Below the pieces are notes generated by a model, which was given only the letters and a program-made list of their open reading frames with translations, made no database searches and was not told the DNA's origin. A stretch of 64,000 nucleotides of DNA, from assembly GCA_027886175.1 (NCBI GenBank), contig JAJNNQ010000092.1:1109001-1173000 (forward strand). The letters run 5' to 3'. Of this stretch, positions 14,291 through 24,830 are shown in pieces. The DNA is from Phylloscopus collybita (lineage: Eukaryota > Chordata > Aves > Passeriformes > Phylloscopidae). The translations under genes were made by a program, and so were the position numbers. Position 1 is the first letter of the stretch, and each line of letters begins with the position of its first letter.

Positions 14291-14560
14291 GTGGGATCAC
14301 GGAAATCGGGGAATCACGGAACCGGGGAGTCACGGAATCGCGGCCTCACCGAGGTTGTTGGATCGTCTACTGGTTTGAGATCGCCTGCTGGTTTCAGGTC
14401 GTCTCTTCCAACCGTCAGCCCAGCAGCACCACCGTAACCCCTAAACCACCACACCACATCACTCAGCGACAGATGCAGGCGCCTCTTGAATGCCCCGAGG
14501 GAAGGTGACTCCACCACCTCCCTGGGCAGCCCCTCCAAAGTCTGACCGCCTGGATGGTGA
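14285..14560 (-). mobile_element. CR1 LINE fragment, 3' end, minus strand
   Basis: Read on the minus strand it has the CR1 3' untranslated signature: the 'gctgcccagggaggtggtgga' type block (complement near 14500-14530), then 'tcaagaggcg' and a GGTTGGAAGAGACGA block. The terminal repeat is expanded and G+C-shifted, giving three imperfect 15-17 bp units around 14288-14335. It abuts the CpG island. Confidence 0.8.
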
Positions 14561-14669
14561 AAAGTTTTTTTTATTATCTGTAACGTCGCGGCCCTGCTTG
14601 CCTCAGCCCTCTCCGTGCCCTCAGGCGGCGGCTGCGGAGCCTCGGCCCCTCAGAGGATGAAAGGCAGGG

Positions 14670-15092
14670 CCAGCAGGGATGAGTAAGGGACTGAGCATCT
14701 CCCTGAGGAGCAGACACTGCAGGAGACGGGCCTGGCTACTCTGGAGAAGGGAAAACTCAGAGGACATCTCATCAATCCGTGCAAATATCTCCAAGGGGTG
14801 TCACAGAACAGTACCAGACTCTTTTCAGTGTTGGCCAGAGACAGAACGGGGAGCAATGACCATAAACTAAAACACAAGTTCTACTTCAACATGAGGAAGA
14901 GCTGTCCATTGAGCAGAGCACTGGACCAGCTGCCCAAAGAGGGCATGGAGACTCCCTTTCTGGCATAATCCAAACCCTGGACGTATTCCTGTGTCACCTG
15001 CTCAAGGTAACCATCTCCAGGGGGTTGGACTGGGTGATCTCCAGAGGTCCCACCCAGTTCCAGCTATTCTGTGGTTCTGTGATTCTGTGAAG
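14670..15092 (+). mobile_element. CR1 LINE fragment, plus strand, older subfamily
   Basis: Segments follow the CR1 order: 'aaatatctccaaggggtgtc' (about 14783), 'agactcttttcagtg' (14817), 'aaactaaaacacaagttc' (14866), a pair near 14920 equivalent to 'gcactggaccagctgccc', and 'ctccagaggtcccacccag' (15040). It ends in the tail 'attctgtggttctgtgattctgtga' at about 15068-15092. It contains many substitutions, so it is not recent. Confidence 0.85.
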
Positions 15093-15345
15093 GCAACTCG
15101 CCCCTTCCCCATTATCCCCCTGTGAGGTCCATAAGCCTGGCACTGGCTGAGTGAGGCTGTGGAACAGGCAGGGTCTCAGCAGAGGCTTAGCAGCCACCTC
15201 GGCCGATCTGTGAGTCAGATAACAGTGGAAGTGTGTGCTGGGGGGGGGCTGAGCTGTGTGTTCCCACACCTCGCAGCATCCACTGCCATCCATCCTCCTC
15301 AGGATTTTCAAAAAGCCCTGGAGAAACACCCTGTTCCCCTATAAC

Positions 15346-15486
15346 CTGAGATTAGCTCAGTTGATCAGAGCGTGGTGCTGATAGTACCATGGCTGTGGGT
15401 TCCATCCCTGTGAGGTCCATTCATTTAAGGCTTGGACTCGATGATCTTCATGGGTGCCTTTGAACTCAGAATATTCTGTGATCCAC
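15346..15486 (+). mobile_element. tRNA-Ile-derived SINE with CR1 tail (TguSINE1-like)
   Basis: The head resembles tRNA-Ile: an A box TAGCTCAGTTG at 15353-15363, an arm with CTGATAG at the anticodon position near 15379-15385, and a B box GGTTCCATCCC at 15398-15408. It is followed by a CR1-type tail (GACTCGATGATCTTCATGGG, about 15435-15454) ending 'attctgtgatc'. A tRNA head plus a CR1 3' end is the structure of the songbird SINE mobilised by CR1. The head has lost tRNA pairing and carries no acceptor stem, so it is not a functional tRNA gene. Confidence 0.75.
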
Positions 15487-15489
15487 AGA

Positions 15490-17595
15490 AGCCATTCTGC
15501 TGCACCAGGTCGCTCTGGCCGGTGTTTCTTGCGTTGCTTTGGTGACATTCAGCTCAGCTGCAGGAACATGTGTGGCCCCATGCCACCGGGCCACGCGCTG
15601 TCCAAGCCACCCTGCGCAGCCCGCGGCTCCTAAAGCATGAGGTAATGGGGAGCTGGGAGCCAGCACAAGGCAGGACTGCCAAAAAACACATGGAAACTGA
15701 GAGACAAGTGATAAAGCAAAAGGCCTGTGAGCGTTAAGCTACAGAAAACACAGGAAAGCTGGAGAGTGGCAGCAGTGTTGGAGGTGGCAGGAATGTTGCT
15801 GGCTCCAAAACGAAGCTCTTAGCTGAGCCTTGTGCCGTGGAGCTCCTTCCCAGCAGCAAGATTTATATCTGGGTTTTGTTGAGACCGTGATGGATCATTA
15901 ATGTTTTATTTTTATACATATCTTTAATTTACAATACCGTATGTAGGTCAGGTTGTTCTTTTGCGGGAGATTTCCACCTGCTCCTCGTGTTCGCCTTGAT
16001 CTGAAATGAAATGCTTGCAAGTAGCTATAAAATGCACTCCTAAATTATCCACACAGGACTCTCCCTCTGAGTCCAAGGCTAGTCATTGTAACAGATGGAC
16101 CTCAGTCTGTCATTAGGTCATGTCTAAGCTGGAAGGAACATAAGTGTTCACAGGGAACAATGCAAAATACAGAAGCCTGTGTCTTCACACTCAGATATGA
16201 GCCACGCAGTGAGCTGTGTTCTGGTTTGGCTCCCTTGGTCAGGGACAGCAAACATTTGAAAGGAAGTTGATCAGCCCCTCTGAAGGGATTTTTTTTTTTT
16301 TCCAGCAACAAGCCATCATCTGAACACTAATGTGATCTGAATGTCAATATGTACTTTCAGAGGGACTTTGGAAGAAATGCAGGTAACTGAAGGGAAAAAC
16401 AGTATTCCTGGCCTGTTTACCCTCAAAAGGAATGAAAATATGTAGAGCCAGTAGAGCTGTAGCTGAAAAGGATGTGTGTTGACAGCATCAGCAAGCAAAA
16501 TATGAATTTTGAGAGGTCCCTGTTAAATGTTGCCTTTTGCAGTCTGCCTGGAGGGAGATCAAATGTGACCTACTTTGGGAAGCTGGATCCTGGAGACCTG
16601 GGGCTCCTGTACAGCAGAACCTGCTGGGTGCTCCTTCTGGTCCTTAAAGAGGGGGAAATCCTGCAGTGCCATCCCTGTGACAGGAAAAGCTGGCACTTCC
16701 AGCTGCTTGTTATATTTATACATTTTATCTTTACCAATCTGGTCACACAGAGTGCATAGAGACATTCCGTGTCTTGTGTCCCAAACCTCTCTGTATCTTG
16801 TGTTCCAGTCTATTTTTTAATACATGGCCCCGTGTTAAATGACTTTTGCTTCTATTTTCCATGATGATCGGGGCAAAGGATGAGAATTATTTTATGGAAA
16901 TGGAAATTACTGGACCCAAAGGGAGAGCAAGGCCTGTGAGAACCTGACACACAGCTCAGGGAACGAGGTGTTCCCAAAGCCAGAGTCCTGAAGGACCTGG
17001 AGTGTATCCTCACTCATCCAGAACAGGGGTTTTAATTTGGGAGGTGGAGGGTGGTAATGAATTATGGAGGAACTCCTGAAGCACTGGCTGGTTTTAAGCA
17101 GGAGGAAGTAAAGCAATCCAGCTATTTCGATATATGTTAGTGTGACCTCAAGAGCATTAAAAGATTAAAATATAAAATAGAAAGGAAAAGGTTGGGGACA
17201 GACAAGTAAGCTAAAAGATGTAAAATAAAAATGTGACGTGTCTTTACACATACACATACATAAAGATTGATTGCTTTTAGCTAAGATTAACTAAGAATAT
17301 ACCCTTGATAATTGTTTCCTAGACAAGGATATATAATTGATATATTAACTTATTCAGTAAATTATGGAAAAAAGGTCCATTAAAAAAAAAAGATAGCTAG
17401 GTGGAAAAGGTAGGGAAGTCACCACAAGCATACACCAGCTGTGGATGCACCAAGGAAATTTGTGGGATTACAAAGGGAAGAGTGGGTAGAAAGTGCCTGG
17501 ATTCCCATGTTCCCTCAGGTAGCCTCACCTCCCTGGACCCCAGCACCACAACCTGGCCCGTGTGTGCTTTTGCTCTTGCACAATATTTTTCAGAC
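15490..17595. other. intergenic stretch, no gene seen
   Basis: Moderately AT-rich unique sequence between the two divergent promoters. Only short chance frames and homopolymers (for example a T tract near 16290) are present. Confidence 0.6.
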
Positions 17596-17599
17596 AGGC

Positions 17600-17990
17600 C
17601 TTGGAACAAAAGGTAGGAGGGAGCTGATGGCATTTGCTGATGGCACAAAGCTGGGAGGCACTGGCCGTGCAGCAGGAGTAGCTGCGTTGCTGGAAGCGCT
17701 GCATAACATGGAGTGCTGGCACACTGGAAATGGGATGAAATTTAATAGTGGAAAGTACAAGGTCACGCCCTTGGGAATTGCTAACAAGAATCTCTGCCGC
17801 AAGCTGGGAGCTCATCAGTTGGAAATGACAGAAGAAGGGAAAAATCTGGGTGTATTTGTTGATCTCGAGATGACGACAAACTCCCAATCTGAAGCAGAGC
17901 TGACAAAAAGCACAGATCCAGGGAGGTATTTCCAGGAGAAGGGGAATGTTAATGCCATTATAGAAGCCTCTGCTGCAAACCTTCTCTAGA
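17600..17990 (+). mobile_element. degraded CR1 reverse-transcriptase fragment
   Basis: An open plus-strand frame translates to a chain resembling the C-terminal part of CR1-clade reverse transcriptase: FADGTKLGG near 17630-17656 (active elements have FADDTKLGG), then GMKFNSGKYKV near 17732-17764 and LGVFVD near 17848-17865. The second catalytic aspartate of the FADD box is glycine, and the rest of the element is missing. It is a dead fragment. No untranslated CR1 tail is attached, unlike other copies in this window. Confidence 0.7.
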
Positions 17991-19829
17991 ATTATGCATG
18001 CAGCTCTGATCACTTTTAATCAGGGGACACCAACTTAAAATGTGACTGGAAAGTAATTATAGGCTAATCCTGGGGTTTTTTTTTTCTTATACAAGGATCT
18101 TGAGATAATTTGTTTAGCCAGAAAACCTGAATGCTGAGAAAAGATAGAGTTGTTCTTTGTGAAACTTCGGGAGTAAACACAGCAGTAAACACATCTCCCT
18201 TAAGAGCAAGGGTGATGTTCCTGTACAGAAAACAAGTATCCGATGGCCATGAGAAGTGTGGGCTGAAACTTGAGAACACCAGAGCTTCCAGCAGCTCAAG
18301 TCCCGAGGCTCTGGGTCATCCTTCCCAGAGCTGCTCTCCCCTGATGCCATTGCCACCAACAGCTGACCCTAAAAGCCCAAAGAATCCTTTCCAAACCGCT
18401 CTCACCGTTTGAGGCACAGCCACTGAGTTGCCAATTGGCTTCTTATGGAAGGAAAAAAGGTGCCTGGTGTGGAAAGATGTTCCTTGGGCTGCAGTTGGGA
18501 GCCAAATGTCACTTGAGTTATTGGCTGTCTTAAAATCTGCACGTGATGGTGGCGAGGTGAGAGCATCCTGTCCTGGGTCACCCCACCCTGGTCCCTCAGA
18601 TCACCTTTCCAGAGGCTGCTCTCCTGCCCATCCTGTACAGGAGCTGCAGCTCTGGAGCCATCCCCACCTGGAACAGGGAGAAACAGCAAAACCAAAGGTG
18701 TGCCAGATCCTTTCCTGCCCCTGGTACCACCCTGTGCCCTTTAATACACTTCCCTCCTGTGGCCCCAACTGCCACCTCAGCGTTTGCTTTCTGTTATGAT
18801 GAAAAACTGATGGCAGGGTTAGATATGCCTTTAAAAAACAGTCAGCACACCAAGTCCTGGTTCAATAAGTACAGTCAGACCACAGAACACAGGGCAGTTT
18901 GCTTTCTCAGGGCTCCAAACTGCCTCCTTTGGCCAGTTTTTTATCCAAAAACACCTCCCCTCATCCCATCTCTCCTATTTTGTTTGGGTTTTCATCTTTT
19001 ATCCTATTTAAATGTTTCACTCATTTTATTCTCCTGGGTTTTTGCTTAATGCCCGAAAAGAATGCTGACCCTGACCACAGTATTTACACTGTGTTCCTCC
19101 ATGTGTAGGTGTTTCCATTCTTCCTGCTTCCATCCAACAAGTGCTATGGCATTATTCATTCCATCCAAGTGGCAGCAGGTGACATTGGGGTCAGCCCAGC
19201 ATGAGGGGCACCCCTGATTCAAATGTGCCAGAGTAGAGGCACTGCCAGTCATCCTGATGGGGCCCCAAAACAGATGCTCTGACTCATTCCCTGGCTAAGT
19301 AGATGAATAATTTGAAAATAATGAGATTTTTATTACATACGTATCATTTTGGTCAGAACATTTTGCAAGGGCCTCATTTTAGGATTTTTTTTTTTTTTTT
19401 GTCTTGTAATAACCCCGCTGTACAGCAAGATGTGCCATTAGCGACACTTTGCTGCAGGGGAGCAGCACATGGACACTGCCTTGGCTGCCCATCGAGGTGG
19501 TTATCACAGGACTACTCAAACAGGAGGACTTGGGGGACTCAGAGCTTCAAATTCAGTGGAACAGAGACAATGTTTTTGAGCAAACACTGGAAATTACTTC
19601 GGGGATTGTGTTTCCAGGTAGGAGCGGAGCTGGCTGAGCCTGGCTCTGCAAGGATGCCACCTGGAAGTCAAAGCTGAAGCTGTCGGTATTGAGGATGTGC
19701 CAGGAGCTCAGTGTGGGCAGAATGTCCAGAAATCTTGGTTTATGGATCCTTCTATTATTTTCTTTAATAGAAAAATAATCCATATGAGATTAGATTAATA
19801 CGGCTTCATGTTAGACTCATTATTTTCTC
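17991..19829. other. intergenic stretch, no gene seen
   Basis: Unique sequence with short frames only. There is a T tract at about 19386-19400. Nothing recognised as a gene or dated repeat. Confidence 0.55.
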
Positions 19830-20215
19830 CTATGGATCCTGGCTGGGAGAGTTGAGTCTGTTCAGCCAGGAGAGGAGAAGGCTCCAGGGAGACCTCAGAG
19901 CCCCTTCCAGTGCCCAAAAAGGCTCCAGGAGAGCTGGAGGAGGGCTTGGGACAAGGGCATGGAGGACAGGGCAAGGGGGAATGGCTTCCCACTGCCAGAG
20001 GGCAGGGATGGATGGGAGATTGGGAAGGAATCCTTCTCTGCGAGGGTTGGAACACAGGGTGCCCAGAGCAGCTGTGGCTGCCCCTGGATCCCTGGCAGTG
20101 CCCAAAGCCAGGGCTTGGAGCAGCCTGGGATAGTGGAAGGTGTCCTTGCCAGTGGCAGGAGGTGGGAATGGGGTGAACTTTAAGATCCCTTTCCACTCAA
20201 ACCATCCCATGACAT
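19830..20215 (+). mobile_element. CR1 LINE, J-type 3' end, plus strand
   Basis: Near-complete 3' region of the common passerine CR1 type: 'ttcagccaggagaggagaag' (19860), 'ctccaggagagctggagg' (19922), 'gaatggcttcccactgcc' (19980), 'gcagctgtggctgcccctgg' (20069), 'aagatccctttccactcaa' (20180), ending 'accatcccatgaca'. Confidence 0.9.
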
Positions 20216-20934
20216 TGTTTGCCTCGTGAGCTAAAACGTAAAAGGTTGAAAGCATTTTCTGCTGAACCTGTGTTTTCTCTGGAAAAGAAAATTGGCACAG
20301 CTTTAACCTGTGCCATGTGCTGTGTTGCTACAACAAAGCTGCCTGAAAAAAAAGCTTTTCATAATAAACCATATCTATTTTCCTTAATAAGCACTTAATC
20401 ACCTTCCTCCTGAGGTTGGATAATTAGAGAAACAGCAGGCAAAGAGAGGGCAAGAAGCTGTTGAATCAGAGGAGCTGGTTGAAGTATCGTTAGAAGATGA
20501 TATTATTTTAGCTGAATATCTTCAGTTCTTTCCTGTAGAGACAGCCTGGCAATCTGCTCAGGGCTGTGCCTGCTGGGAATTCCCACCCACAGGAACTTGC
20601 ACCATTAAAACTCCCAAGCTGGGCAGTCCTTGGTTCCTCTGGCCAGGTGGGATGCTGTACCTGCAGCCTCCTGGGCCAATGGGAACTGGTGTTCCTGCCC
20701 CTGCACCACTGCCCTCAGGGTCAGTTAAGAAGCATCTTGGGTCACCTCTGGTGACTTTCATTAGTGACTGAAATAAAAAAAAATCCTACAATAAGACTTT
20801 AGGCTTAGAATAAACTTAGAGGAGGTTAATTGGAGATTGATGGAGAAGTGAAAACGTAGTTAATAAATTGCCATTGCATCCATCCGGTCAACAGTTTAAC
20901 AGTGACACCTTTGGCTCCGTGGCTGTCAAGGATG

Positions 20935-21395
20935 TGCTGTGGAAGGTGTCACTGTCATTGTGGGGCTGGAGCGTGTCCAGGGCAGGGAATGGAGCTGGGA
21001 AGGGGCTGGAGCCCCAGGAGAGGCTGAGGGAGCTGGGGAAGGGGCTGAGCCTGGAGCAAAGGAGGCTCAGGGGGGCCCTGGTGGCTCTGCACAGCTCCTG
21101 CCAGGAGGGGACAGCCGGGGGGGTCGGGCTCTGCTCCCAGGGCACAGGGACAGGAGGGGAGGGAACGGCCTCAGGCTGGGACAGGGGAGGCTCAGGGTGG
21201 ATATTGAGAAAATTTCTTCATTAAAAGGTTGTAAAGGCCTGGACCAGGCTGCCCAGGGCAGTGGTGGGGTTCCCATCTCTGGAAGTGGTCAAAAACTGCA
21301 TGGATGTGCACTTAGTGGCTGGTCTAGTTGCCAGGGTGGTAATTGGTCAGATTTGGAGGGCTTTTCCAATCTACATGAATCTGTGATTCCAAGGT
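20935..21395 (+). mobile_element. CR1 LINE fragment, plus strand, second subfamily
   Basis: It shows 'ctggagccccaggagaggct' (21006), 'gcctggagcaaaggaggctc' (21049), 'ggctctgctcccagggcaca' (21127), 'gtggatattgagaaaatttc' (21197), 'ccaggctgcccagggcagtg' (21244) and a degenerate tail 'tgaatctgtgattcc' at 21377-21391. It is a longer and different 3' UTR type from the neighbour at 19.8 kb. Confidence 0.85.
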
Positions 21396-23945
21396 TTCTA
21401 ACTTCCATTAGTCCTTGATAAGTTAATGTATATATCATTAAGATAAAATGGAAAAAAAAAAGGAAAAAGTAGAGCTGGATTGAAATATTGCAGAGCCCAG
21501 GGTTATCCTGATTCATGCCTATTACTGTAATGGCATTTCAGCTGCTTTGAACATTTAATGGCCATTTCCTACAATTTTGCAATTTAGTACTGCAGGTCTC
21601 TTTTTTTTTTTTTTTAGATTACACTGACATTTTCCTCAGCCAATTTATTTCTCTTCCATTTTTTTCTAAGTATGTTTAAGAGTGCTGGTCCTTCAGGGTT
21701 CCCTGGCCCCTCTGACCTGTGCAGGAGCAGCATTAAACCCTCTTGGGTGTCCTTGGAGAAGCAGGGAGGGCAGCAGGGGCCCCACCTGGTTTGGGTGTGG
21801 GGCTCAGAAACCTCTGAGACTCCTGTGTGAGTAGGAGAACAGCTCCCTTTGAGGCTGCACAACAGCAAAGCAGATCCTCTACCCAGCCCCAGGCTGTCCC
21901 TTGGGACTTAGAGGTGGAATCTGAGCAGAGCCAGAAGCCGTGGAAGCCTTGGGAAGTTCGGGAAGCAGGATGCTGGACTGCAGCATCCACGACAGCCCGG
22001 CAAGGAAAACACACTGACCTCCAGCAGCACATTCCTGGGGTCCCTCCAGCCTCTCAGTTCTTCTCCTGGTGCTTTTTCTGCAGCTCAAAATGAAATGAAA
22101 AAGCTGCTTTTGTGTCTTGTCACCATCCGAGCGGGGAGAGCCAGAGTCAGGAGGTGATCCCTGTGCAGCTGTCACAGCACCGGGACAGCGCTGCCGGAAC
22201 AGGGCACTCGTCCCAGGCCCTGACTTGTGACATCTGATCACCCTCACCGCTACATTCAGTGCTGAACAACTTCCTCCCGGCCATGAAGCACACCGGGGAA
22301 GGATCCTGTCAATAAGAGCTCGTTTTCCAAAGCTTTTCTGGTGGAGAAATTCTCCTCTTTCACATCTGATCTGAAGCCTGCTTGCCCTATACCTTCAGAT
22401 GGCTCAGGATTGAACCTTGAAAAATGGATTTTCAGCAAAACCAGCAAGCTGATTTTAATGCTTTGCCTTATCTGTGCAAGACAGGTCGGCAGTTTCCCTG
22501 CACACTGAGATCGGAAAGCTGTGATTTCCATTAAGGTTTCAGATTTAATTTTTGTCGTGATGAAGTCTTGAAGGTCTCTGGCACGTTGTCACAGGTGAAC
22601 AGATGCAGAGGGGTTTTTTGCCAGATAAATTTGTATGAATAGTGTGTCTAGGTATAATTATCTAACAGGGTTATACGTGTGGAGTTAATATCCCCAATTT
22701 TGGGCAGAGGCTCCAACAGCTCATGGTGCTTTAGGAAGTTAAATAGGGAATACACAGTTGGTAAGGTTACAAAAAACACCCCAAAAAGAGGAATACTGAC
22801 TCAAAACAGCTCGATGACACATTCAAAGCCCACTGAGTCACCTGGCATCTCACCAGCACTGCTCTGAGGAGGGTTGGCACAGGAGGGGAGATAAACAGAT
22901 GCCTTTGCGAGGGAATCATATTTCAGTTGCCAAGTGTTCTCCTCCAGGGAAGAGAATTGGAGCAAACCTTGGATCGACATCCTCACTGGGGTTTGGTTCT
23001 GGTAGGCTGTTCTGCACAGCGTGTTGGTGCTGGGGCTCCAGTTCCAAGGGCTGGTGCAGTGATGTTTTGAGAAATAGAAACAATGAATATTTCATTTAAA
23101 AATTACTAATTCATCAGAATGGGAGAGATGGCAGGTTCCAGACAGCCCATCGTGACATTTGCAGCGTGGATCCCGAACACCCAGCTCTGTGTGACAGGAG
23201 CAGAACCCGGGTGTGCTGGCCCGGGGGAAGCCCTTGGGGTGTGCTGTGGTCACTGTGGTCACTGCCCCCGCCGGGTCACGGGCACCCCGGTGCCGGCACA
23301 GCCAGCTGGGCAGCGGGCAGGGAGAGCCGCGGGTGCCCGGAGTGTGCGGGGCACGGAGGGCGCTGCCAGCGGGACTCCTTCCAGCCCATCCCTAACGAGG
23401 CACACGACACAGCGCATGGCGTGGCTTCTATTTTAGGCCACTTTGCCATCTAAAGCTGGACTCCGGGCTAAGTTTAGGAGGAGTTCCCTGTAGTCAAGGA
23501 GGAGAGCCGAGACCTTTCGGAGCAGAGATTGGTGACGGCTGGATGTGCCTGTGTCACCTTGCAGGCTGGGAAGCGCCCAGTTCCCGGAGTTTCGGTGCGG
23601 TGTATATGGGACGATGTAGTCCGTTCTCACTATCGGTACTCGTATGAATTTTCAGGAATTGCCCTTTTCGTGCGCTGTGCGACTGTAATGCACAGACACC
23701 TCTCCGGGGAGCAAGGAGAAGTCCCAGCCGAGGGAAGCGTGAGTGTCGCCGGCTGTGACAGGTCCCTGTCCCCGTAGAACCCCTTCCCTGCCCGGCCTCT
23801 CCCCGCCTGTGACACTGGATGGGGCAGCGCAGTTAAGTTTAAAAGGTCTCTTTCAGAAAGGTGATTTATTGAAGCAGCTGGTCCTCCTTCAAAGGAAGAT
23901 CATCTGGAGGCTCCTTCCCCCTCCCTAGACAACCCACGGACTGTA
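21396..23945. other. intergenic stretch upstream of ASCC2
   Basis: No gene recognised. A T tract lies at 21601-21616. From about 23150 to 23800 the CpG content rises well before the ASCC2 island proper; it may be the shore of that island or an unrecognised upstream exon. Confidence 0.5.
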
Positions 23946-23949
23946 ACTG

Positions 23950-24440
23950 CCCCAGCCCCGCCGCTGCAGCCGACCCGGAGGGCGGACGGGGCTTTGGGGC
24001 TAAACCAAAATCCATTTGGTCACTGCAGCACCGCCCGAGCCCGGCTCCCGCCCTCGGGTCCGCGCCCGGACCGGAGCCGGGCCCGTCCGGCCCCTGCGAT
24101 CCTCAGCCGGGCCGGGAGCCGGGCCGGTCCCGCCGCCGGGGCGGAGCCGCACCGGGCCCCGCCCAGCCCGGTAGTTCCGCTCGGGGCCGGAAGCAGCGCC
24201 TGGCCACGGAAGCGTTGCGGGGCCGGAGGGACGCGTGTGCCGGTACCGGGGCTTGGGGCGGCTGTGGCGGGGTTGGGTTGGGTTGGGGTGGGGTGGGCGG
24301 CAGCGGCTGGGCAGAGCCCGGGGCGACAGGGGCAGGGTCCGGGCAGGGGACGTGGCCACGGGAGCGGCGGGAGCGGCAGGGCCCGGGTTAACCGGCGGTG
24401 TTGGGTTAACGGAGGGTGTCTGGTCGTGCGGTAGGGCCGA
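23950..24440 (+). promoter_or_regulatory. ASCC2: ASCC2 CpG-island promoter
   Basis: A dense CpG island lies about 2.3 kb upstream of the first coding exon. Three ETS-type cores sit within 40 bases: TTCCG at 24175-24179, CCGGAAGC at 24187-24194 and ACGGAAGC at 24206-24213. That is a common arrangement at housekeeping start sites, so I place transcription start near 24180-24240. A six-run guanine motif follows at 24269-24297. The 5' untranslated exon must end inside or just after the island, but I cannot pick its donor with confidence. Confidence 0.7.
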
Positions 24441-24454
24441 GGTGACAGAGCTGG

Positions 24455-24830
24455 GGGTGCTCACCTGGAGAGGAGAAGGCTCCAGGGAGAGCTCAGAGCC
24501 CCTGCCAGGGCCTGAAGGGGCTCCAGGAGAGCTGGAGAGGGACTGGGGACAAGGGCTGGAGGGACAGGACCCAGGGAATGGCTTCCCAGTGCCAGAGGGC
24601 AGGGCTGGCTGGGAGATTGGGCAGGAATTGTTCCCTGGCAGGGTGGGCAGGCCCTGGCACAGGGTGCCCAGAGCAGCTGTGGCTGCCCCTGGATCCCTGG
24701 CAGTGCCCAAGGCCAGGCTGGACACTGGGGCTGGGAGCAGCCTGGGACGGTCTCTGCCCATGGCGAGGGTTGGAATGGGATGAGCTTTAAGGTCCCTTCC
24801 AACATAAACCATTCCATGAGTCCATGCTGC
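24455..24830 (+). mobile_element. CR1 LINE, J-type 3' end, plus strand
   Basis: It begins in 'cacctggagaggagaaggct' (24462) and runs through 'agctggagagggactgggga' (24528), 'ctggcacagggtgcccagag' (24654) and 'gctttaaggtcccttccaac' (24783). It ends 'aaccattccatgagtccatg'. It abuts the 3' edge of the ASCC2 island. Confidence 0.9.

Noticed and set aside
13469..14378. Long open frames on both strands (up to 218 codons) at 13.4-14.4 kb
   Set aside because: They follow the CpG island. G+C-rich sequence lacks stop codons, the predicted proteins are Arg/Pro/Gly/Ala low-complexity, and overlapping frames on both strands are equally long.
15346..15418. tRNA-Ile gene
   Set aside because: A and B boxes are visible, but the acceptor stem and several stem pairs are lost and a CR1 tail follows, so it is a SINE head.
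17600..17990. Endogenous retrovirus polymerase
   Set aside because: The FAD-GTKLGG and MKFN-GK-KV pattern fits the CR1/LINE clade and not retroviral pol. No LTR or primer-binding site is seen nearby.
24000..24812. 270-codon minus-strand open frame
   Set aside because: Half lies in the ASCC2 CpG island and half is the complement of a CR1 copy. Similar peptides recur wherever that CR1 type occurs (29.2, 44.2, 51.4, 54.2 kb).
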